A stretch of 64,000 nucleotides of DNA from Heterotrichella gracilis (taxonomy: Eukaryota > Sar > Xanthophyceae > Tribonematales > Xanthonemataceae), in the NCBI GenBank assembly GCA_032358255.1, contig JAULBX010006664.1, positions 248,001 through 312,000 on the forward strand, given 5' to 3'. Both the position numbers and the translations under genes were made by a program. This document shows positions 7,793-16,220 of this stretch, one piece after another. A model generated the notes under the pieces. That model was given only the letters and a program-made list of their open reading frames with translations. It did no database searches and was not told where the DNA came from. Numbering within the stretch: position 1 is the stretch's first letter; the number at the start of each line of letters is the position of its first letter.

Positions 7793-9238
7793 TTAATGTT
7801 TATTTAAATGCTTTTGAAAATAATTCTCTGTAGGCATCAAACTTGTTTGAATACGTTTGGCATAACGAATACTGTCTAAGATCTCTTTTTGTTTTTCTTC
7901 AATAATTATTTTTTGCCGCTTTGTCATCCTCAGGTTATGTAAAATAAAGATCATAAATATCACAACTAATATCAAGCCTCCTAATGCAGAAAGAATAACA
8001 ATTTTCTGGAATCGATTCTTTTCTTCTGCAATTAATGTTTCTTTTTCTCGTTTTTCTTTTAATATGGCTTCTTTTTTTTCGAACTCGTAATTTAATTGAT
8101 TTTTAATACTTACTTTTCTGGTCTCCTCATTACTAATACTGTCTCTATATAAAATAAACTGTTTATAATGGTTAAGAGCGTTTGCGTAATCTCCCCGATC
8201 GGCATTTATCAGGTATAGTCTTTCTTCAACGTTTCTTATTAAATCGGGAAAACCTAATTGTTTTGAAAGGTTATAAGATCGGTCATAAAATGAAAGAGCG
8301 TCACTGTATTTTTTTTGTTTAGCGTAAATAAACCCAATGTTAATAAGGGAAGTTGCTGCACCTCGCTCGTCTTTGATCTCTTCTCGTATTTTTAAACTTT
8401 TTTCGTAATAGTTTAATGCATTTGACATATTTTTTTGATTATCATAAATAGCGCCAATATTGTTAAGTGATACTGCTGTACCTTTTTGATCGCCAAGAAC
8501 TTCATATATTTTTAAACTTCTGTTGTAATGATCAAGGGCAGCCGGAAGATCTTTTAGGTCTTTATAAATTGTTCCAATATTATTGAGTGCATTTGCAATC
8601 CCGGTTTTATCTCCGGATTGTTCTCTTAATTGCAAAGCTCGTTTAAAATAAACTAATGCTTTTGGATAGTCAGACTGATTTTTATAGATTATGCCAATGT
8701 TATTAAGCGAGGCTGCTATGCCATTTTTGTCGCCGATCTCTTCGCGTATCTTTAAACTTTTACTGTAGTAATCTAATGCCTTTGCAATATCTCCCTGGTT
8801 ATCATAGATCAATCCAATGTTGTTGAGTGAGTTTGAAACACCCAGTTGATCTGACATTTCTTGTTGAATGCTTAAACTTTTGTTATAGTACTCTAGTGCC
8901 TTATTATTATTGTTTTGGTTTTTGTAATGTTTACCGATATTATTCAGGGCAGAAACTTTTATTTTTAAATATGTGATTTTTTCGGGGTTGTTGGTGTTCT
9001 TTAAATTTTGTTCGACTATACTCAGCGCTTTCAAACAGATTGGGAGAACCGTATCTTGATCGGTGTTTGACGAAAGAAATTGTTTTGAAATGGAAACAAG
9101 TAGTTTTGCACGAGTAGTATCGTGTTTGGCGATAGCAAAAAGATGATTTAATGAGTCAATTTTTTTAGTTTGTGCTTTTGAAACTAAAAAAGTAAGGCAT
9201 GAAACGCAGAATAAAATATGTATAAAATTCTTTTTCAC
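7793..9238 (-). CDS. TPR membrane protein ending at a SpoIIE-type linker
   Basis: The start is GTG at 9238, whose G is shared with the TAG stop of the gene upstream, so translation is coupled. The 481-residue protein has a signal peptide (about 1-22) and seven or so tetratricopeptide repeats of 40 residues (about 90-360, pattern SLNNIGxIYxxQ and KALxYYxxSLKIREE). A coiled coil follows, then a transmembrane helix (about 414-436), and a short cytoplasmic coiled coil with EILDSIRYAKRIQTSLMP. That last motif is the usual linker to a SpoIIE phosphatase, but here the protein stops about 14 residues later. It likely senses or scaffolds in the periplasm. Confidence 0.85.
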   Translation of the reverse strand: MKKNFIHILFCVSCLTFLVSKAQTKKIDSLNHLFAIAKHDTTRAKLLVSISKQFLSSNTDQDTVLPICLKALSIVEQNLKNTNNPEKITYLKIKVSALNNIGKHYKNQNNNNKALEYYNKSLSIQQEMSDQLGVSNSLNNIGLIYDNQGDIAKALDYYSKSLKIREEIGDKNGIAASLNNIGIIYKNQSDYPKALVYFKRALQLREQSGDKTGIANALNNIGTIYKDLKDLPAALDHYNRSLKIYEVLGDQKGTAVSLNNIGAIYDNQKNMSNALNYYEKSLKIREEIKDERGAATSLINIGFIYAKQKKYSDALSFYDRSYNLSKQLGFPDLIRNVEERLYLINADRGDYANALNHYKQFILYRDSISNEETRKVSIKNQLNYEFEKKEAILKEKREKETLIAEEKNRFQKIVILSALGGLILVVIFMIFILHNLRMTKRQKIIIEEKQKEILDSIRYAKRIQTSLMPTENYFQKHLNKH

Positions 9239-10599
9239 TATTTTTTTTGAAATTGTTTCTCAATATATTTTTCAGTTGGTAATAAACTGGTTTGTATTCT
9301 TCTGGCGTAATAAATGCTATCTAAGATCTCTTTTTGTTTTTCTTCAATGATTATTTTTTGATGTTTTGTGATCCTTAAGCTCCGTAAAATAAAGATCATA
9401 AATAGTATAACCAAAAGCAAGCCGGCCGTAACAGAAAAAATAACAATTTTCTGAAATCGATTTTTTTCTTGCGCTATCAACGTTTCCTTTTCTTGTTTTT
9501 CTTTTAATACCGCTTCTTTTTTTTCGAATTCGTATTTCATTTCAGAACGTAACTGACTTCTTCTTCCTTCTTCATTGTTTATGCTGTCGTGCGCTACAAT
9601 GTATTTTTTATAATGCACAAAAGCTAACTCAGCTCTACCTGTTGTATCATAAAGCTTGCTAAGCGCCTCGTTAACGCCCTCAATGCCTTGCATATGATTA
9701 ATATCTTCCGAGTATTTCAGGGCTTTTTTTAAGGAGGTCTCTGCTATATCAAATTTGCCTGTTCGTATGTAAACCCAGCCAAGGTTACGAAGATTGTCTA
9801 ATATTCTTATTTTATCACCTGTTTTTTCATTTTTTTCAAGAGAAAGTTCCAGGTGTTTTAGTGCCTCAGGATAGTTGCCAATCGTAAGAAAGGCGTATCC
9901 AATAAAATCAAGTGTATTGGCCATTCCTTTTTCATTTTTTTGAATTTCGTGTAGTTTTAGTGCTCTGAATAAATATTTCAGAGCTTTTTCAGAACTATTT
10001 GCATAGCTGTAGGCCAAACCTATGTTGGCAGAGGCACTTGCTATTCTTGCGGTATCCTTATTTTTTTCAGCCTGGTTTAAAACTAACAAATAGTTCTCAA
10101 GTGCTTTATCATAATTTCCTTCAAGAACATAAATGTTTCCAATTGCATTAAGTATCGCCGGTTGAAGTGTGACTTGTTTCAACGCCGTGGCTTTTTTTAA
10201 CGCGCTAAAATAGAACTCAAGCGATCGGGGATAATTACCTTTTAAGTAATACAGTTGGCCTAGCGTAAATTCAGCGTTCATGATCCCTTTCTGCCAACTT
10301 ATTTTTTGAGAAAGATGAAAGGCTTCTTCGCAAACGGCAACTGAACTGTCTAAATTATTTTTACTAATAATGTACGTTAACTGAATAAGCGCTTTAAACT
10401 TAACGGTGTCTTCGGTGTTTGAGCGTGTAATTTTGGTTAAAGAATCAATTGCCGATGCTTGTGCGCTAATATTATACCGCAGCAGAATAAAAACTAATGC
10501 TAAAAAATGTGTGACAATTTTTTTCAGATAGTTAAAGATACTAATGTTTTTTGGGGCTGCAAATGTGTAGTAAATAATCTGCCATGCTTTGTTAAACAT
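9238..10599 (-). CDS. TPR membrane protein, paralogue of its downstream neighbour
   Basis: The 453-residue protein has the same plan as the next gene: TPR repeats (about 95-340), a coiled coil ending in KEKQEKETLIAQEKNRFQK, one transmembrane helix (about 386-408), and the linker EILDSIYYARRIQTSLLP just before the stop. The export signal (about 26-45, FLALVFILLRYNISAQ) lies after a 25-residue extension, so the true start may be later, although no ATG, GTG or TTG is obvious there. The two proteins are near-identical around the membrane segment and diverge in the TPR region, as expected of duplicated receptors with different ligands. Confidence 0.8.
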   Translation of the reverse strand: MFNKAWQIIYYTFAAPKNISIFNYLKKIVTHFLALVFILLRYNISAQASAIDSLTKITRSNTEDTVKFKALIQLTYIISKNNLDSSVAVCEEAFHLSQKISWQKGIMNAEFTLGQLYYLKGNYPRSLEFYFSALKKATALKQVTLQPAILNAIGNIYVLEGNYDKALENYLLVLNQAEKNKDTARIASASANIGLAYSYANSSEKALKYLFRALKLHEIQKNEKGMANTLDFIGYAFLTIGNYPEALKHLELSLEKNEKTGDKIRILDNLRNLGWVYIRTGKFDIAETSLKKALKYSEDINHMQGIEGVNEALSKLYDTTGRAELAFVHYKKYIVAHDSINNEEGRRSQLRSEMKYEFEKKEAVLKEKQEKETLIAQEKNRFQKIVIFSVTAGLLLVILFMIFILRSLRITKHQKIIIEEKQKEILDSIYYARRIQTSLLPTEKYIEKQFQKK

Positions 10600-10674
10600 A
10601 GAAAATTAAGGCTTTTTTAGCATTTTTTAAATTTCATAAGTAAGACTTTTCCTTACCTTCGAGAAAACATTTTT

Positions 10675-11100
10675 ATGAAAAATATTATAGCTACGTTATT
10701 AATTTTTGCAGCCACAACAGCTGCTTATAGCCAAACCCCGCTATGGACCAAAGAACAACTAATGCCAACTAAAGATCTGGCAGAAAAAATAAAGACCAAT
10801 GCTAAGGATAAGCCTATTGTTTTAAATGTGGGCCCCATGGAGTTGATAAAAACTGCCGTTGATGTAGGCCGTGCTACCAGTGTTACAGGTATTGAAAAAA
10901 TAAAATCTACCGTTGCCATGGAGAATAAGAACAGGGTAGTAGTGGTGTATTGCGGTTGTTGCTCTTATGCTAGCTGCCCTAATATTAAACCGGCTTACGA
11001 TGCTTTAATTTCGGCCGGATTTAAGAATGCAAAAGTGCTTGATTTACCCGAGGGCATTAAGCCTGATTGGGTGGCTAAAGGCTATCCTATGGAAGAATAA
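10675..11100 (+). CDS. Periplasmic rhodanese-like protein with CGCC motif
   Basis: The 141-residue protein has a signal peptide (1-19, ending AAYSQ). The rest fits a small rhodanese-like domain: KPIVLNVGP, then VVVVYCGCCSYASCPNI, then LISAGFKNAKVLDLPEG and DWVAKGYP. The usual active loop has one Cys followed by an Arg/Thr-rich turn. Here it holds four cysteines (C-G-C-C and a fourth five residues on). That suggests redox or metal chemistry rather than plain sulfur transfer, which is inference. It is transcribed away from the TPR genes. A weak -7 box (TACCTTCG) lies at 10654-10661. Confidence 0.75.
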   Translation: MKNIIATLLIFAATTAAYSQTPLWTKEQLMPTKDLAEKIKTNAKDKPIVLNVGPMELIKTAVDVGRATSVTGIEKIKSTVAMENKNRVVVVYCGCCSYASCPNIKPAYDALISAGFKNAKVLDLPEGIKPDWVAKGYPMEE

Positions 11101-11180
11101 AAGCTATTATTTGCTACCAGAGCATACTTTTGGAGAGGTATTACCGTTAATTTATTTAACTTTAATAATAAATTACTCCT

Positions 11181-11783
11181 TTGCTCAGGTTTACGTATAA
11201 AATATTACTAGTTATTTTAACCGTGGCGTTATTCTCGTCATGCGCTATTCATGCGGGTTTTCCTTTTATTTGTTTTAAAAAAGATTGTATAAAAGGAGCA
11301 TGGAGCTTGCCCAGAAAAGAAGCTGGCGGTAAGAGAGGCCTGGGGCAAAGGATGAGTATTGCCATGGCTAAAATAAGCGCTAAGAAAAGAAAAAATGCGA
11401 ATAAGAGTATAGATGTTGCCAAAGTTAAAGTAGATCATAATTTGCTTGACGCTTTACTTTCTGATACCACGCAAGCCGACAAATTTATTAAAGTAGCTTT
11501 CCATCATAAAGGTAAAACTAAAATAAAAACAATTGAAATAGATAGCCTTTACATTAAATCTCCTTTTTTAACCCTTTCTAAAAATGACCGGATCTTAATA
11601 AATTATTATTTAAATAAATACGAGGTTAAAAACATTACCGACGTTTATATTTCTTTTATTATTGTAGGTGATGAAAAAGAAGAGCAGGTTACGCGTGTTG
11701 CTTTTATGAAAATGAAAAAGATAGAACACTACTTAATTAAGACCAAAGTAAAAAAGTCAAGAATAAAGATCATCAAAAAATAA
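11181..11783 (+). CDS. Lipoprotein with OmpA-like C-terminal segment
   Basis: The best start is TTG at 11181; no ATG precedes the lipoprotein signal. The lipobox is FSSC at about residue 21. The 200-residue protein is strongly basic. Its C-terminal half (PFLTLSKNDRILINYYLNKYEVKNITDVYI, then RVAFMKMKKIEHYLIKTKVKKSRIKI) has the strand-helix-strand order of OmpA/MotB-type peptidoglycan-binding domains, although the usual NxxLSxxRA motif is degenerate. A role in anchoring the envelope is possible but unproven. Its end overlaps a remnant on the other strand by 27 bases. Confidence 0.65.
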   Translation: MLRFTYKILLVILTVALFSSCAIHAGFPFICFKKDCIKGAWSLPRKEAGGKRGLGQRMSIAMAKISAKKRKNANKSIDVAKVKVDHNLLDALLSDTTQADKFIKVAFHHKGKTKIKTIEIDSLYIKSPFLTLSKNDRILINYYLNKYEVKNITDVYISFIIVGDEKEEQVTRVAFMKMKKIEHYLIKTKVKKSRIKIIKK

Positions 11784-12200
11784 AACGTCAGTTTTTTTAA
11801 CCGGCAATTTATAACCAATTTGTTTCCTGGTTTTTGGAACGTTTTTCTTTTCTAATAACTGATCTAAATATTGAAATACAACTTCCATATTTTTTCCGTG
11901 GTTATCTAATTTCTTTTTTATCTTTTCTATTTCAAGTCGTAATTCAGTATTATCGACCAGCATTTGCCTGATCTTTGTAAAGATCCTTATTATTTGAATG
12001 TTTACCGCTATTGCTTTTTTACTGTTTAATACGCTGGAGAGCATGGCTACTCCTTGTTCGGTAAAACAAAAAGGCATATATCTCTGGCCTCCCCAACTTG
12101 AGGACGCAATTTGCGACCTCAAGTTTTGGAACTCTTTTTCTGTCATTTCAAACATAAAGTTTTCGGGAAAATGCTGAAGATTTCTTTTCAACGAAAGCAA
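11757..12200 (-). pseudogene. ORF6N-domain remnant
   Basis: The reading frame carries HFPENFMFEMTEKEF, then RSQIASSSWGGQRYMPFCFTEQGVAMLSSVLNS. These are the characteristic blocks of ORF6N, a DNA-binding domain common in phage regulators and in free-standing Bacteroidota genes. The element looks broken and incomplete. It sits beside a palindromic-repeat fragment and a degraded DUF559 gene. No other phage gene is nearby, so it is a lone relic and not part of a prophage. Confidence 0.7.
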
Positions 12201-12222
12201 ACACAGTATCCCCCTTTGGAGG
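12196..12222 (+). repeat. Fragment of the GC-rich palindromic repeat
   Basis: The segment matches one arm of the full copy at 15060-15183 (AGCAAACA, then AGTATCCCCCT). It lies between the ORF6N remnant and the DUF559 remnant. Confidence 0.6.
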
Positions 12223-12247
12223 TTTTGCGAAGCAAAATGGAGTTCAG

Positions 12248-12653
12248 TTATTTGTTTCCTATCTCTTTTATCGTTATTAATATTTTATCCTTAACAACAT
12301 CAATTTCTCTCAACACTTCTTCATCTTTAAATCGTATAATTTTAAACCCTGCGTTCTCTAAATCTGTTTGTCGAATTTTATCTTTGATGGCAACTTCTTC
12401 TAATAAATGCGTGTAGCCATCCACTTCAACAATTAATTTTAATTCTTTGCACATTTTGCGTTAGCAAAAAGAGGTTCGAGAGATTATTTTCCTTCTTTTA
12501 TCTTTCTTGACGATTAAAAATAAAACCTGTTTGTTTTGAACGTAAGATAAACTTCCATAAACAGGCTTCTGCTTTGGTCATTTGTTTACGGTTTTCGCCG
12601 GCAAATGTTTTGAGGTGTTTGTTGTATAGATTATGAGTATTTTTAATTTGCAT
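12248..12653 (-). pseudogene. Degraded DUF559 (endonuclease-like) gene
   Basis: Read from the ATG at 12653, the first part encodes TFAGENRKQMTKAEACLWKF (within a 52-codon frame), the classic N-terminus of DUF559 proteins. From 12454 a second frame gives CKELKLIVEVDGYTHLLEE and GFKIIRFKDEEVLREID, the rest of the fold, a relative of VSR-type nucleases. The two parts are not in one frame, and about 50 bases between them no longer fit the family. The gene is therefore inactive as it stands. In related genomes DUF559 genes are often found embedded in GC-rich palindromic repeats like those here. I recall this association and did not check it. Confidence 0.75.
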
Positions 12654-12819
12654 AATAAATCGAAATTAAAAAATAAACTTTTTGTTGATTGCTATGGAGT
12701 GTAGTATTTACAATTCCCTCCTCCGCCCTCCGGGCACCTCCTCCAAAGGAGGACAAAACCGCCTAAGCACACACAGTGTCCCCCTTAGGAGGGGGTGGCT
12801 GCAAGCCGGGGGAGGGAGA
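12455..12819. other. Gene-free stretch: DUF559 N-terminal remnant and a palindromic repeat
   Basis: This gap holds the N-terminal part of the broken DUF559 gene (to 12653) and repeat copy A (12716-12817). The 60 bases between them are AT-rich and empty. Confidence 0.6.
12716..12817. repeat. GC-rich palindromic repeat, copy A
   Basis: About 100 bases, strongly GC-rich in an AT-rich genome. Left arm: CCTCCTCCGCCCTCCGGGCA, with a CCTCCaaaGGAGG hairpin. Centre: AAGCACACACAGTGTC. Right arm: TTAGGAGGGGGTGGCT, then an AGCCGGGGGAGG end. The arms are imperfectly complementary, so the whole can fold back. It is almost identical to copy B. Confidence 0.85.
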
Positions 12820-13407
12820 TCACTTTACCCTCACCACCTTTTGTAGCGGAGAAGTTAAACCACGCATCAAAGTAAAACACTCGTAACCATTTTCATCGGC
12901 AGAAACAATTTTTACTTTCATAACCTTACCATCACGACTTAATTCATATTCACAATCAGAAAGCCACTTTACATTAAACTCCGTTCGCTCTCCTGTTTTT
13001 AAATCGGTTTGAAATTGCACATTGCCTTTACGTTCTATTTTTAAATGCCATACCGTAAAAGTACCGTCCTTTATGGACGCGCAGCTAATGCCGGCTTTTG
13101 CTTTGATAGAATGATAGTGCGGACCGGTTGCACAAAAGAACACCAAATACAATACAGAAATAACCGTAATACCCAGCGGAAAAAAATAACCGTAACGCTG
13201 CCAGTAAGTCTTATTTTTAAGTGGTATAACTGCCAGTAAAAAAGAAACCAGTACCGCAAAAAGTAGAATGGCTAAAAAGTTGCTTAAAAAATCAACAGCA
13301 AACATAAACCAATCTGACAGATCAAAAGGTCTTACGTTAAAATGGTAAAAACACAAAAAACCACTTAAAGAAAGTACAGCAAAAAGCCAAAGTAGTTTTC
13401 TGGACAT
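12820..13407 (-). CDS. Membrane protein of unknown function, flanked by repeats
   Basis: The 195-residue protein has three or four hydrophobic segments in its first half (about 5-22, 35-62, 74-95). The soluble C-terminal half begins around GPHYHSIKAKAGISC and contains DCEYELSRDGKVMKVKIVSADENGYECF, which looks like a small beta-domain exposed outside the membrane. I do not recognise the family. It is bracketed by two near-identical direct copies of the palindromic repeat, one ending 3 bases after its stop codon. Confidence 0.65.
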   Translation of the reverse strand: MSRKLLWLFAVLSLSGFLCFYHFNVRPFDLSDWFMFAVDFLSNFLAILLFAVLVSFLLAVIPLKNKTYWQRYGYFFPLGITVISVLYLVFFCATGPHYHSIKAKAGISCASIKDGTFTVWHLKIERKGNVQFQTDLKTGERTEFNVKWLSDCEYELSRDGKVMKVKIVSADENGYECFTLMRGLTSPLQKVVRVK

Positions 13408-13451
13408 GGTGAATGATTTTTATGAAAGATAAGGAATTTATTTTTGTGTTT

Positions 13452-13554
13452 TCCTCCTCCGCCCTCCGGGCACCTCCTCCAAAGGAGGACAAAACCGCCT
13501 AAGCACACACAGTGTCACCCTTAGGAGGGGGTGGCTGAAAGCCGGGGGAGGAGA
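13452..13554. repeat. GC-rich palindromic repeat, copy B
   Basis: It matches copy A over about 98 bases with only two clear substitutions (one in the centre, one in the GGCTgaaAGCC hairpin). It is in the same orientation as copy A, 736 bases away. Confidence 0.85.
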
Positions 13555-13593
13555 ATTACTAAGAAATATATTTAGCGACGGAGGAGGACAGAA

Positions 13594-13785
13594 CTACCCG
13601 TTCTCATTCTTCTTGGCCTTTCTTTTTTCGAGCTGTAACATAATAAAAAAAACAGCAGCGCCAATAAAACCAATGCACATTAACTCAATAGCAAATGGCC
13701 AGTGCATTATAATAAAAAGCAAACCAAAACCACCAACCCGTACTAAGAGCTTACACATAAAAAGTAAGGAGGGTTGGCGAAACAT
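13594..13785 (-). CDS. Small membrane protein
   Basis: I prefer the ATG at 13785 to a GTG 33 bases further upstream. The product has about 63 residues with two hydrophobic segments (LLVRVGGFGLLFIIMHWPFA and LMCIGFIGAAVFFIML) and a highly charged tail (KRKAKKNENG). The 'MHWPF' step between helices is reminiscent of small GldL-like Bacteroidota membrane proteins, but this is too short to assign. It lies 75 bases upstream of the J-domain gene's stop, on the same strand. Confidence 0.5.
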   Translation of the reverse strand: MFRQPSLLFMCKLLVRVGGFGLLFIIMHWPFAIELMCIGFIGAAVFFIMLQLEKRKAKKNENG

Positions 13786-13860
13786 AATGTGAATATAAGA
13801 GTTAATATGAATATACACGCACGGATTATAAATCAGCGCTATTTGGATCGCAAATAACCG

Positions 13861-14970
13861 TCATCGCTTTTTTATTGCTTCCATTAATTTTCGTATGACC
13901 TCTTCTTCTTTTATTGGCTCTTTGTCTCCGGCACAGGCAAATTTATAATCTTTCATCACTCTTATTCCAAAAATACCCGTTTTAAATGTATAAGTAATAC
14001 AAGGTGAAACGATCATTTCCTGGTAATCTTTAAAAACCCGGATGCCATAATAATTCGCGTATTTATTATTCTCTAAAATAACATAGGTTGAAGATATTAA
14101 TTCCCTGGTTCCGTTACGGCCACGAGCCCAGTATTGATAATGCTTGTAGCGGTAAATTTCAGTTTGAGGGTTAAAGCTTATCAACGAATTTAATACCAAT
14201 AAGAAGCTAATGACTGTTGGTGCATAACAAAAAATAATAATGGATCGGATAGAGCCTTTACGTTTGCGAAATAATAAATAGGCTAAAAAAATTGACAAAA
14301 TATAAACTCCCAGCATTAAATAAGTTGGGATCATCGTGTTGAAAGCTACGGTAAAAAAAAGAATAATATTTAAGGCAGAAAAGAAAACGAAATTAAAGGC
14401 TTTGTATTTATGTATAATTTTGAAAGCCTTTATAAATTCACGAATATTTAAGCCGTCATACCTAACTATACCCGGAATTGTGAATGGTAAAGTGAGTAAT
14501 ACTAAGATCACTCCGCCAAACAAGCCCATTAGACCGAAGTATAAAAATAAAATAACAGGTAATACTAAAATAATAAAAACAGAAAGTACAAACATTAAAT
14601 GATTTAGTAACACATCAAAAGCATTATTGGCAAGATAGTATTCTGAATTAATAAATTCTTCGTAACGCATTTTTGCATAATCGTTAGCGCGATTCTTTGC
14701 CTGTTCTTTTTGTTTGTTTAATTGTTCGTCTTTACTTGAGGTGTTTTTTTGGTTCTTGATTAAGGGCGATCTAAAAGCTTTGGTTTTTAAATTTAGCAAA
14801 ACATCATAAGCTTCAGTAAGCTCAATAAATTTTTGTTTAGCTCCGGGTTCTTTGTTTACATCAGGATGATATATTTTTACCTTAGCACGGTATGCTTTTT
14901 TTATCTGATCGATGCCGGCAGTTTCGGAAAGGCCTAACAAAGTATAGTACGCTTTTATATCAGATCGCAT
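13861..14970 (-). CDS. J-domain membrane protein
   Basis: The 369-residue protein starts with a J domain (about 6-62: [20 protein letters not shown], then the HPD motif in [17 protein letters not shown]), the part that stimulates the ATPase of DnaK. A Gln/Lys-rich linker (70-105) follows, then five or six hydrophobic segments (about 125-270), and a C-terminal soluble region (about 275-369) with [16 protein letters not shown]. There is no zinc domain or DnaJ C-terminal domain, so it is not the general DnaJ. It probably recruits DnaK to the membrane, as inferred for other membrane J proteins. Confidence 0.8.
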   Translation of the reverse strand: MRSDIKAYYTLLGLSETAGIDQIKKAYRAKVKIYHPDVNKEPGAKQKFIELTEAYDVLLNLKTKAFRSPLIKNQKNTSSKDEQLNKQKEQAKNRANDYAKMRYEEFINSEYYLANNAFDVLLNHLMFVLSVFIILVLPVILFLYFGLMGLFGGVILVLLTLPFTIPGIVRYDGLNIREFIKAFKIIHKYKAFNFVFFSALNIILFFTVAFNTMIPTYLMLGVYILSIFLAYLLFRKRKGSIRSIIIFCYAPTVISFLLVLNSLISFNPQTEIYRYKHYQYWARGRNGTRELISSTYVILENNKYANYYGIRVFKDYQEMIVSPCITYTFKTGIFGIRVMKDYKFACAGDKEPIKEEEVIRKLMEAIKKR

Positions 14971-15059
14971 CTAAGGGGGTAAGGTGAGTTAAATATACAA
15001 AAGGTTTTGATTAGTAAACGCACGGATTACAAATCCGCGCTAACGGGCTTAACGGTTTT

Positions 15060-15183
15060 CCCTCTCCCGCCCTCCGGGCACCCTCTCTAGAGAGGGACAC
15101 TGTGTGCATAGGTTTTGATGCGCTTACGCGTAAGCAAACATAGTATCCCCCTCCTGAGGGGTGGCTGAAAGCCGGGGGAGGAA
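15060..15183. repeat. GC-rich palindromic repeat, copy C, with a 14-base perfect palindrome
   Basis: A longer, more diverged copy of the same family. Left arm: CCTCTCCCGCCCTCCGGGCA, then GGGACACTGTGTGC. The centre is the perfect palindrome GCTTACGCGTAAGC (15122-15135). Right arm: GCAAACATAGTATCCCC, then GGGTGGCTGAAAGCCGGGGG. Left and right arms pair, so the element is a fold-back of about 124 bases. A frame through it is an artefact. Confidence 0.8.
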
Positions 15184-15227
15184 AGGCCGTTTTAATAAAT
15201 GCAGGATTACAAATCAATGCCAACTAA

Positions 15228-16076
15228 TTATTGTATTTTATATTCAGTTTTTATATAGTGTTTTATAAGATTAAGTTTTTTTTGCCATTTAATTAAAACA
15301 ATATTTTTATCAGTTGAAAAAGAATCTATTTCACCTAAAGCGATTAGTTTTTTATCAAACATACTCTCCAAATAAGGTAAAATTTTATTAGCATGTTTAT
15401 ATACGAATTTTTTCTCATCATAATCCATATGTATTCCTTCTTGCTCACGTGAATTATTGTAGTCATCTATTTCTCTTGCATGATAGGCGCATTCTACGGA
15501 GAAAGGTTCGACAAAAAAAGATGTTATTTTTTTATTTGTCAAAATGTATTCGCAATTGTTGCAAGCGCTGATATGAAGTTGGTCATATTCATCTGACGTA
15601 TCATCAATTTCGGTCTCTGGTAATAATACTCCAATATCAATTAACCTTCCTTTTTGACATGTCGGACAAAAAGGAAAATTAATATCAATAATTTCATCTA
15701 TTTCGCCTTCTTCGTTTGCAAGGATAATTTTATATTTTGCATCAACGGATTTTTGTAGAGGTTCATATGTTTTAATGTCTTTGTATTTTAAATTTGTGGT
15801 AACGTCAAGCCGAAAAGATTTTTTATCAATAATTCCATTAAAATCTGTATGATCTGCGACATCAGCTGCAACTACTAGATCGAATTTTTTCTGATGCTTC
15901 ATGTAAAAATTAATTTCTGCTTTTAGTCCTATGTAAGATGCTGGACCTAAAGATTTCCGATAACCATCGAGATATTCTAAAGTAGCACTTTTTCCTTTTT
16001 CTGGATTGTGGTACGTTGAATAAAGTATTCGTCTTATTCTATTGAAATTTTCAGCTGGATGCACGAACTTTCCCAT
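15228..16076 (-). CDS. Zinc-ribbon protein of unknown function
   Basis: The 282-residue protein has no signal peptide and no membrane segment, so it is cytoplasmic. Two Cys pairs, FCPTCQKG (about 155) and SACNNCEY (about 192), should bind one zinc. The N-terminal part contains KFDLVVAADVADHTDFNG, then SFRLDVTTNLKYKD. This D ... D-V-T-T-N arrangement could be a PD-(D/E)xK-like nuclease core, but a typical ExK is not obvious. It lies downstream of nrdA but beyond its terminator, so it is transcribed separately. Function unknown. Confidence 0.65.
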   Translation of the reverse strand: MGKFVHPAENFNRIRRILYSTYHNPEKGKSATLEYLDGYRKSLGPASYIGLKAEINFYMKHQKKFDLVVAADVADHTDFNGIIDKKSFRLDVTTNLKYKDIKTYEPLQKSVDAKYKIILANEEGEIDEIIDINFPFCPTCQKGRLIDIGVLLPETEIDDTSDEYDQLHISACNNCEYILTNKKITSFFVEPFSVECAYHAREIDDYNNSREQEGIHMDYDEKKFVYKHANKILPYLESMFDKKLIALGEIDSFSTDKNIVLIKWQKKLNLIKHYIKTEYKIQ

Positions 16077-16102
16077 ATTTATTTGCTTAATTTATACCCG
16101 AC

Positions 16103-16137
16103 AAAAAAGCCTCTCCGTTAATTCAGAGAGGCCTTTT
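16103..16137 (-). terminator. Rho-independent terminator of nrdA
   Basis: On the minus strand GCCTCTCT and GGAGAGGC pair around a short loop and are followed by TTTTTT. It lies about 85 bases after the nrdA stop and just before the zinc-ribbon gene. Confidence 0.8.
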
Positions 16138-16220
16138 AATATTAATTATTATTTATTTTTTATTTCGTGTTGCAGATCAATACAGATTTGTATTATTCGT
16201 GCAATTCGTATTTTCGTAGT

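Noticed and set aside
12111-12416. 101-codon plus-strand frame across the DUF559 remnant
   Set aside because: It is the complement of the ORF6N and DUF559 remnants and has no sense of its own.
11757-12653. ORF6N plus DUF559 as a prophage piece
   Set aside because: No capsid, portal, integrase or terminase genes are near, and both are lone remnants. A prophage is not supported.
15011-15223. 70-codon open frame on the minus strand
   Set aside because: It runs through palindromic repeat copy C and its sequence is only the repeat translated; not a gene.
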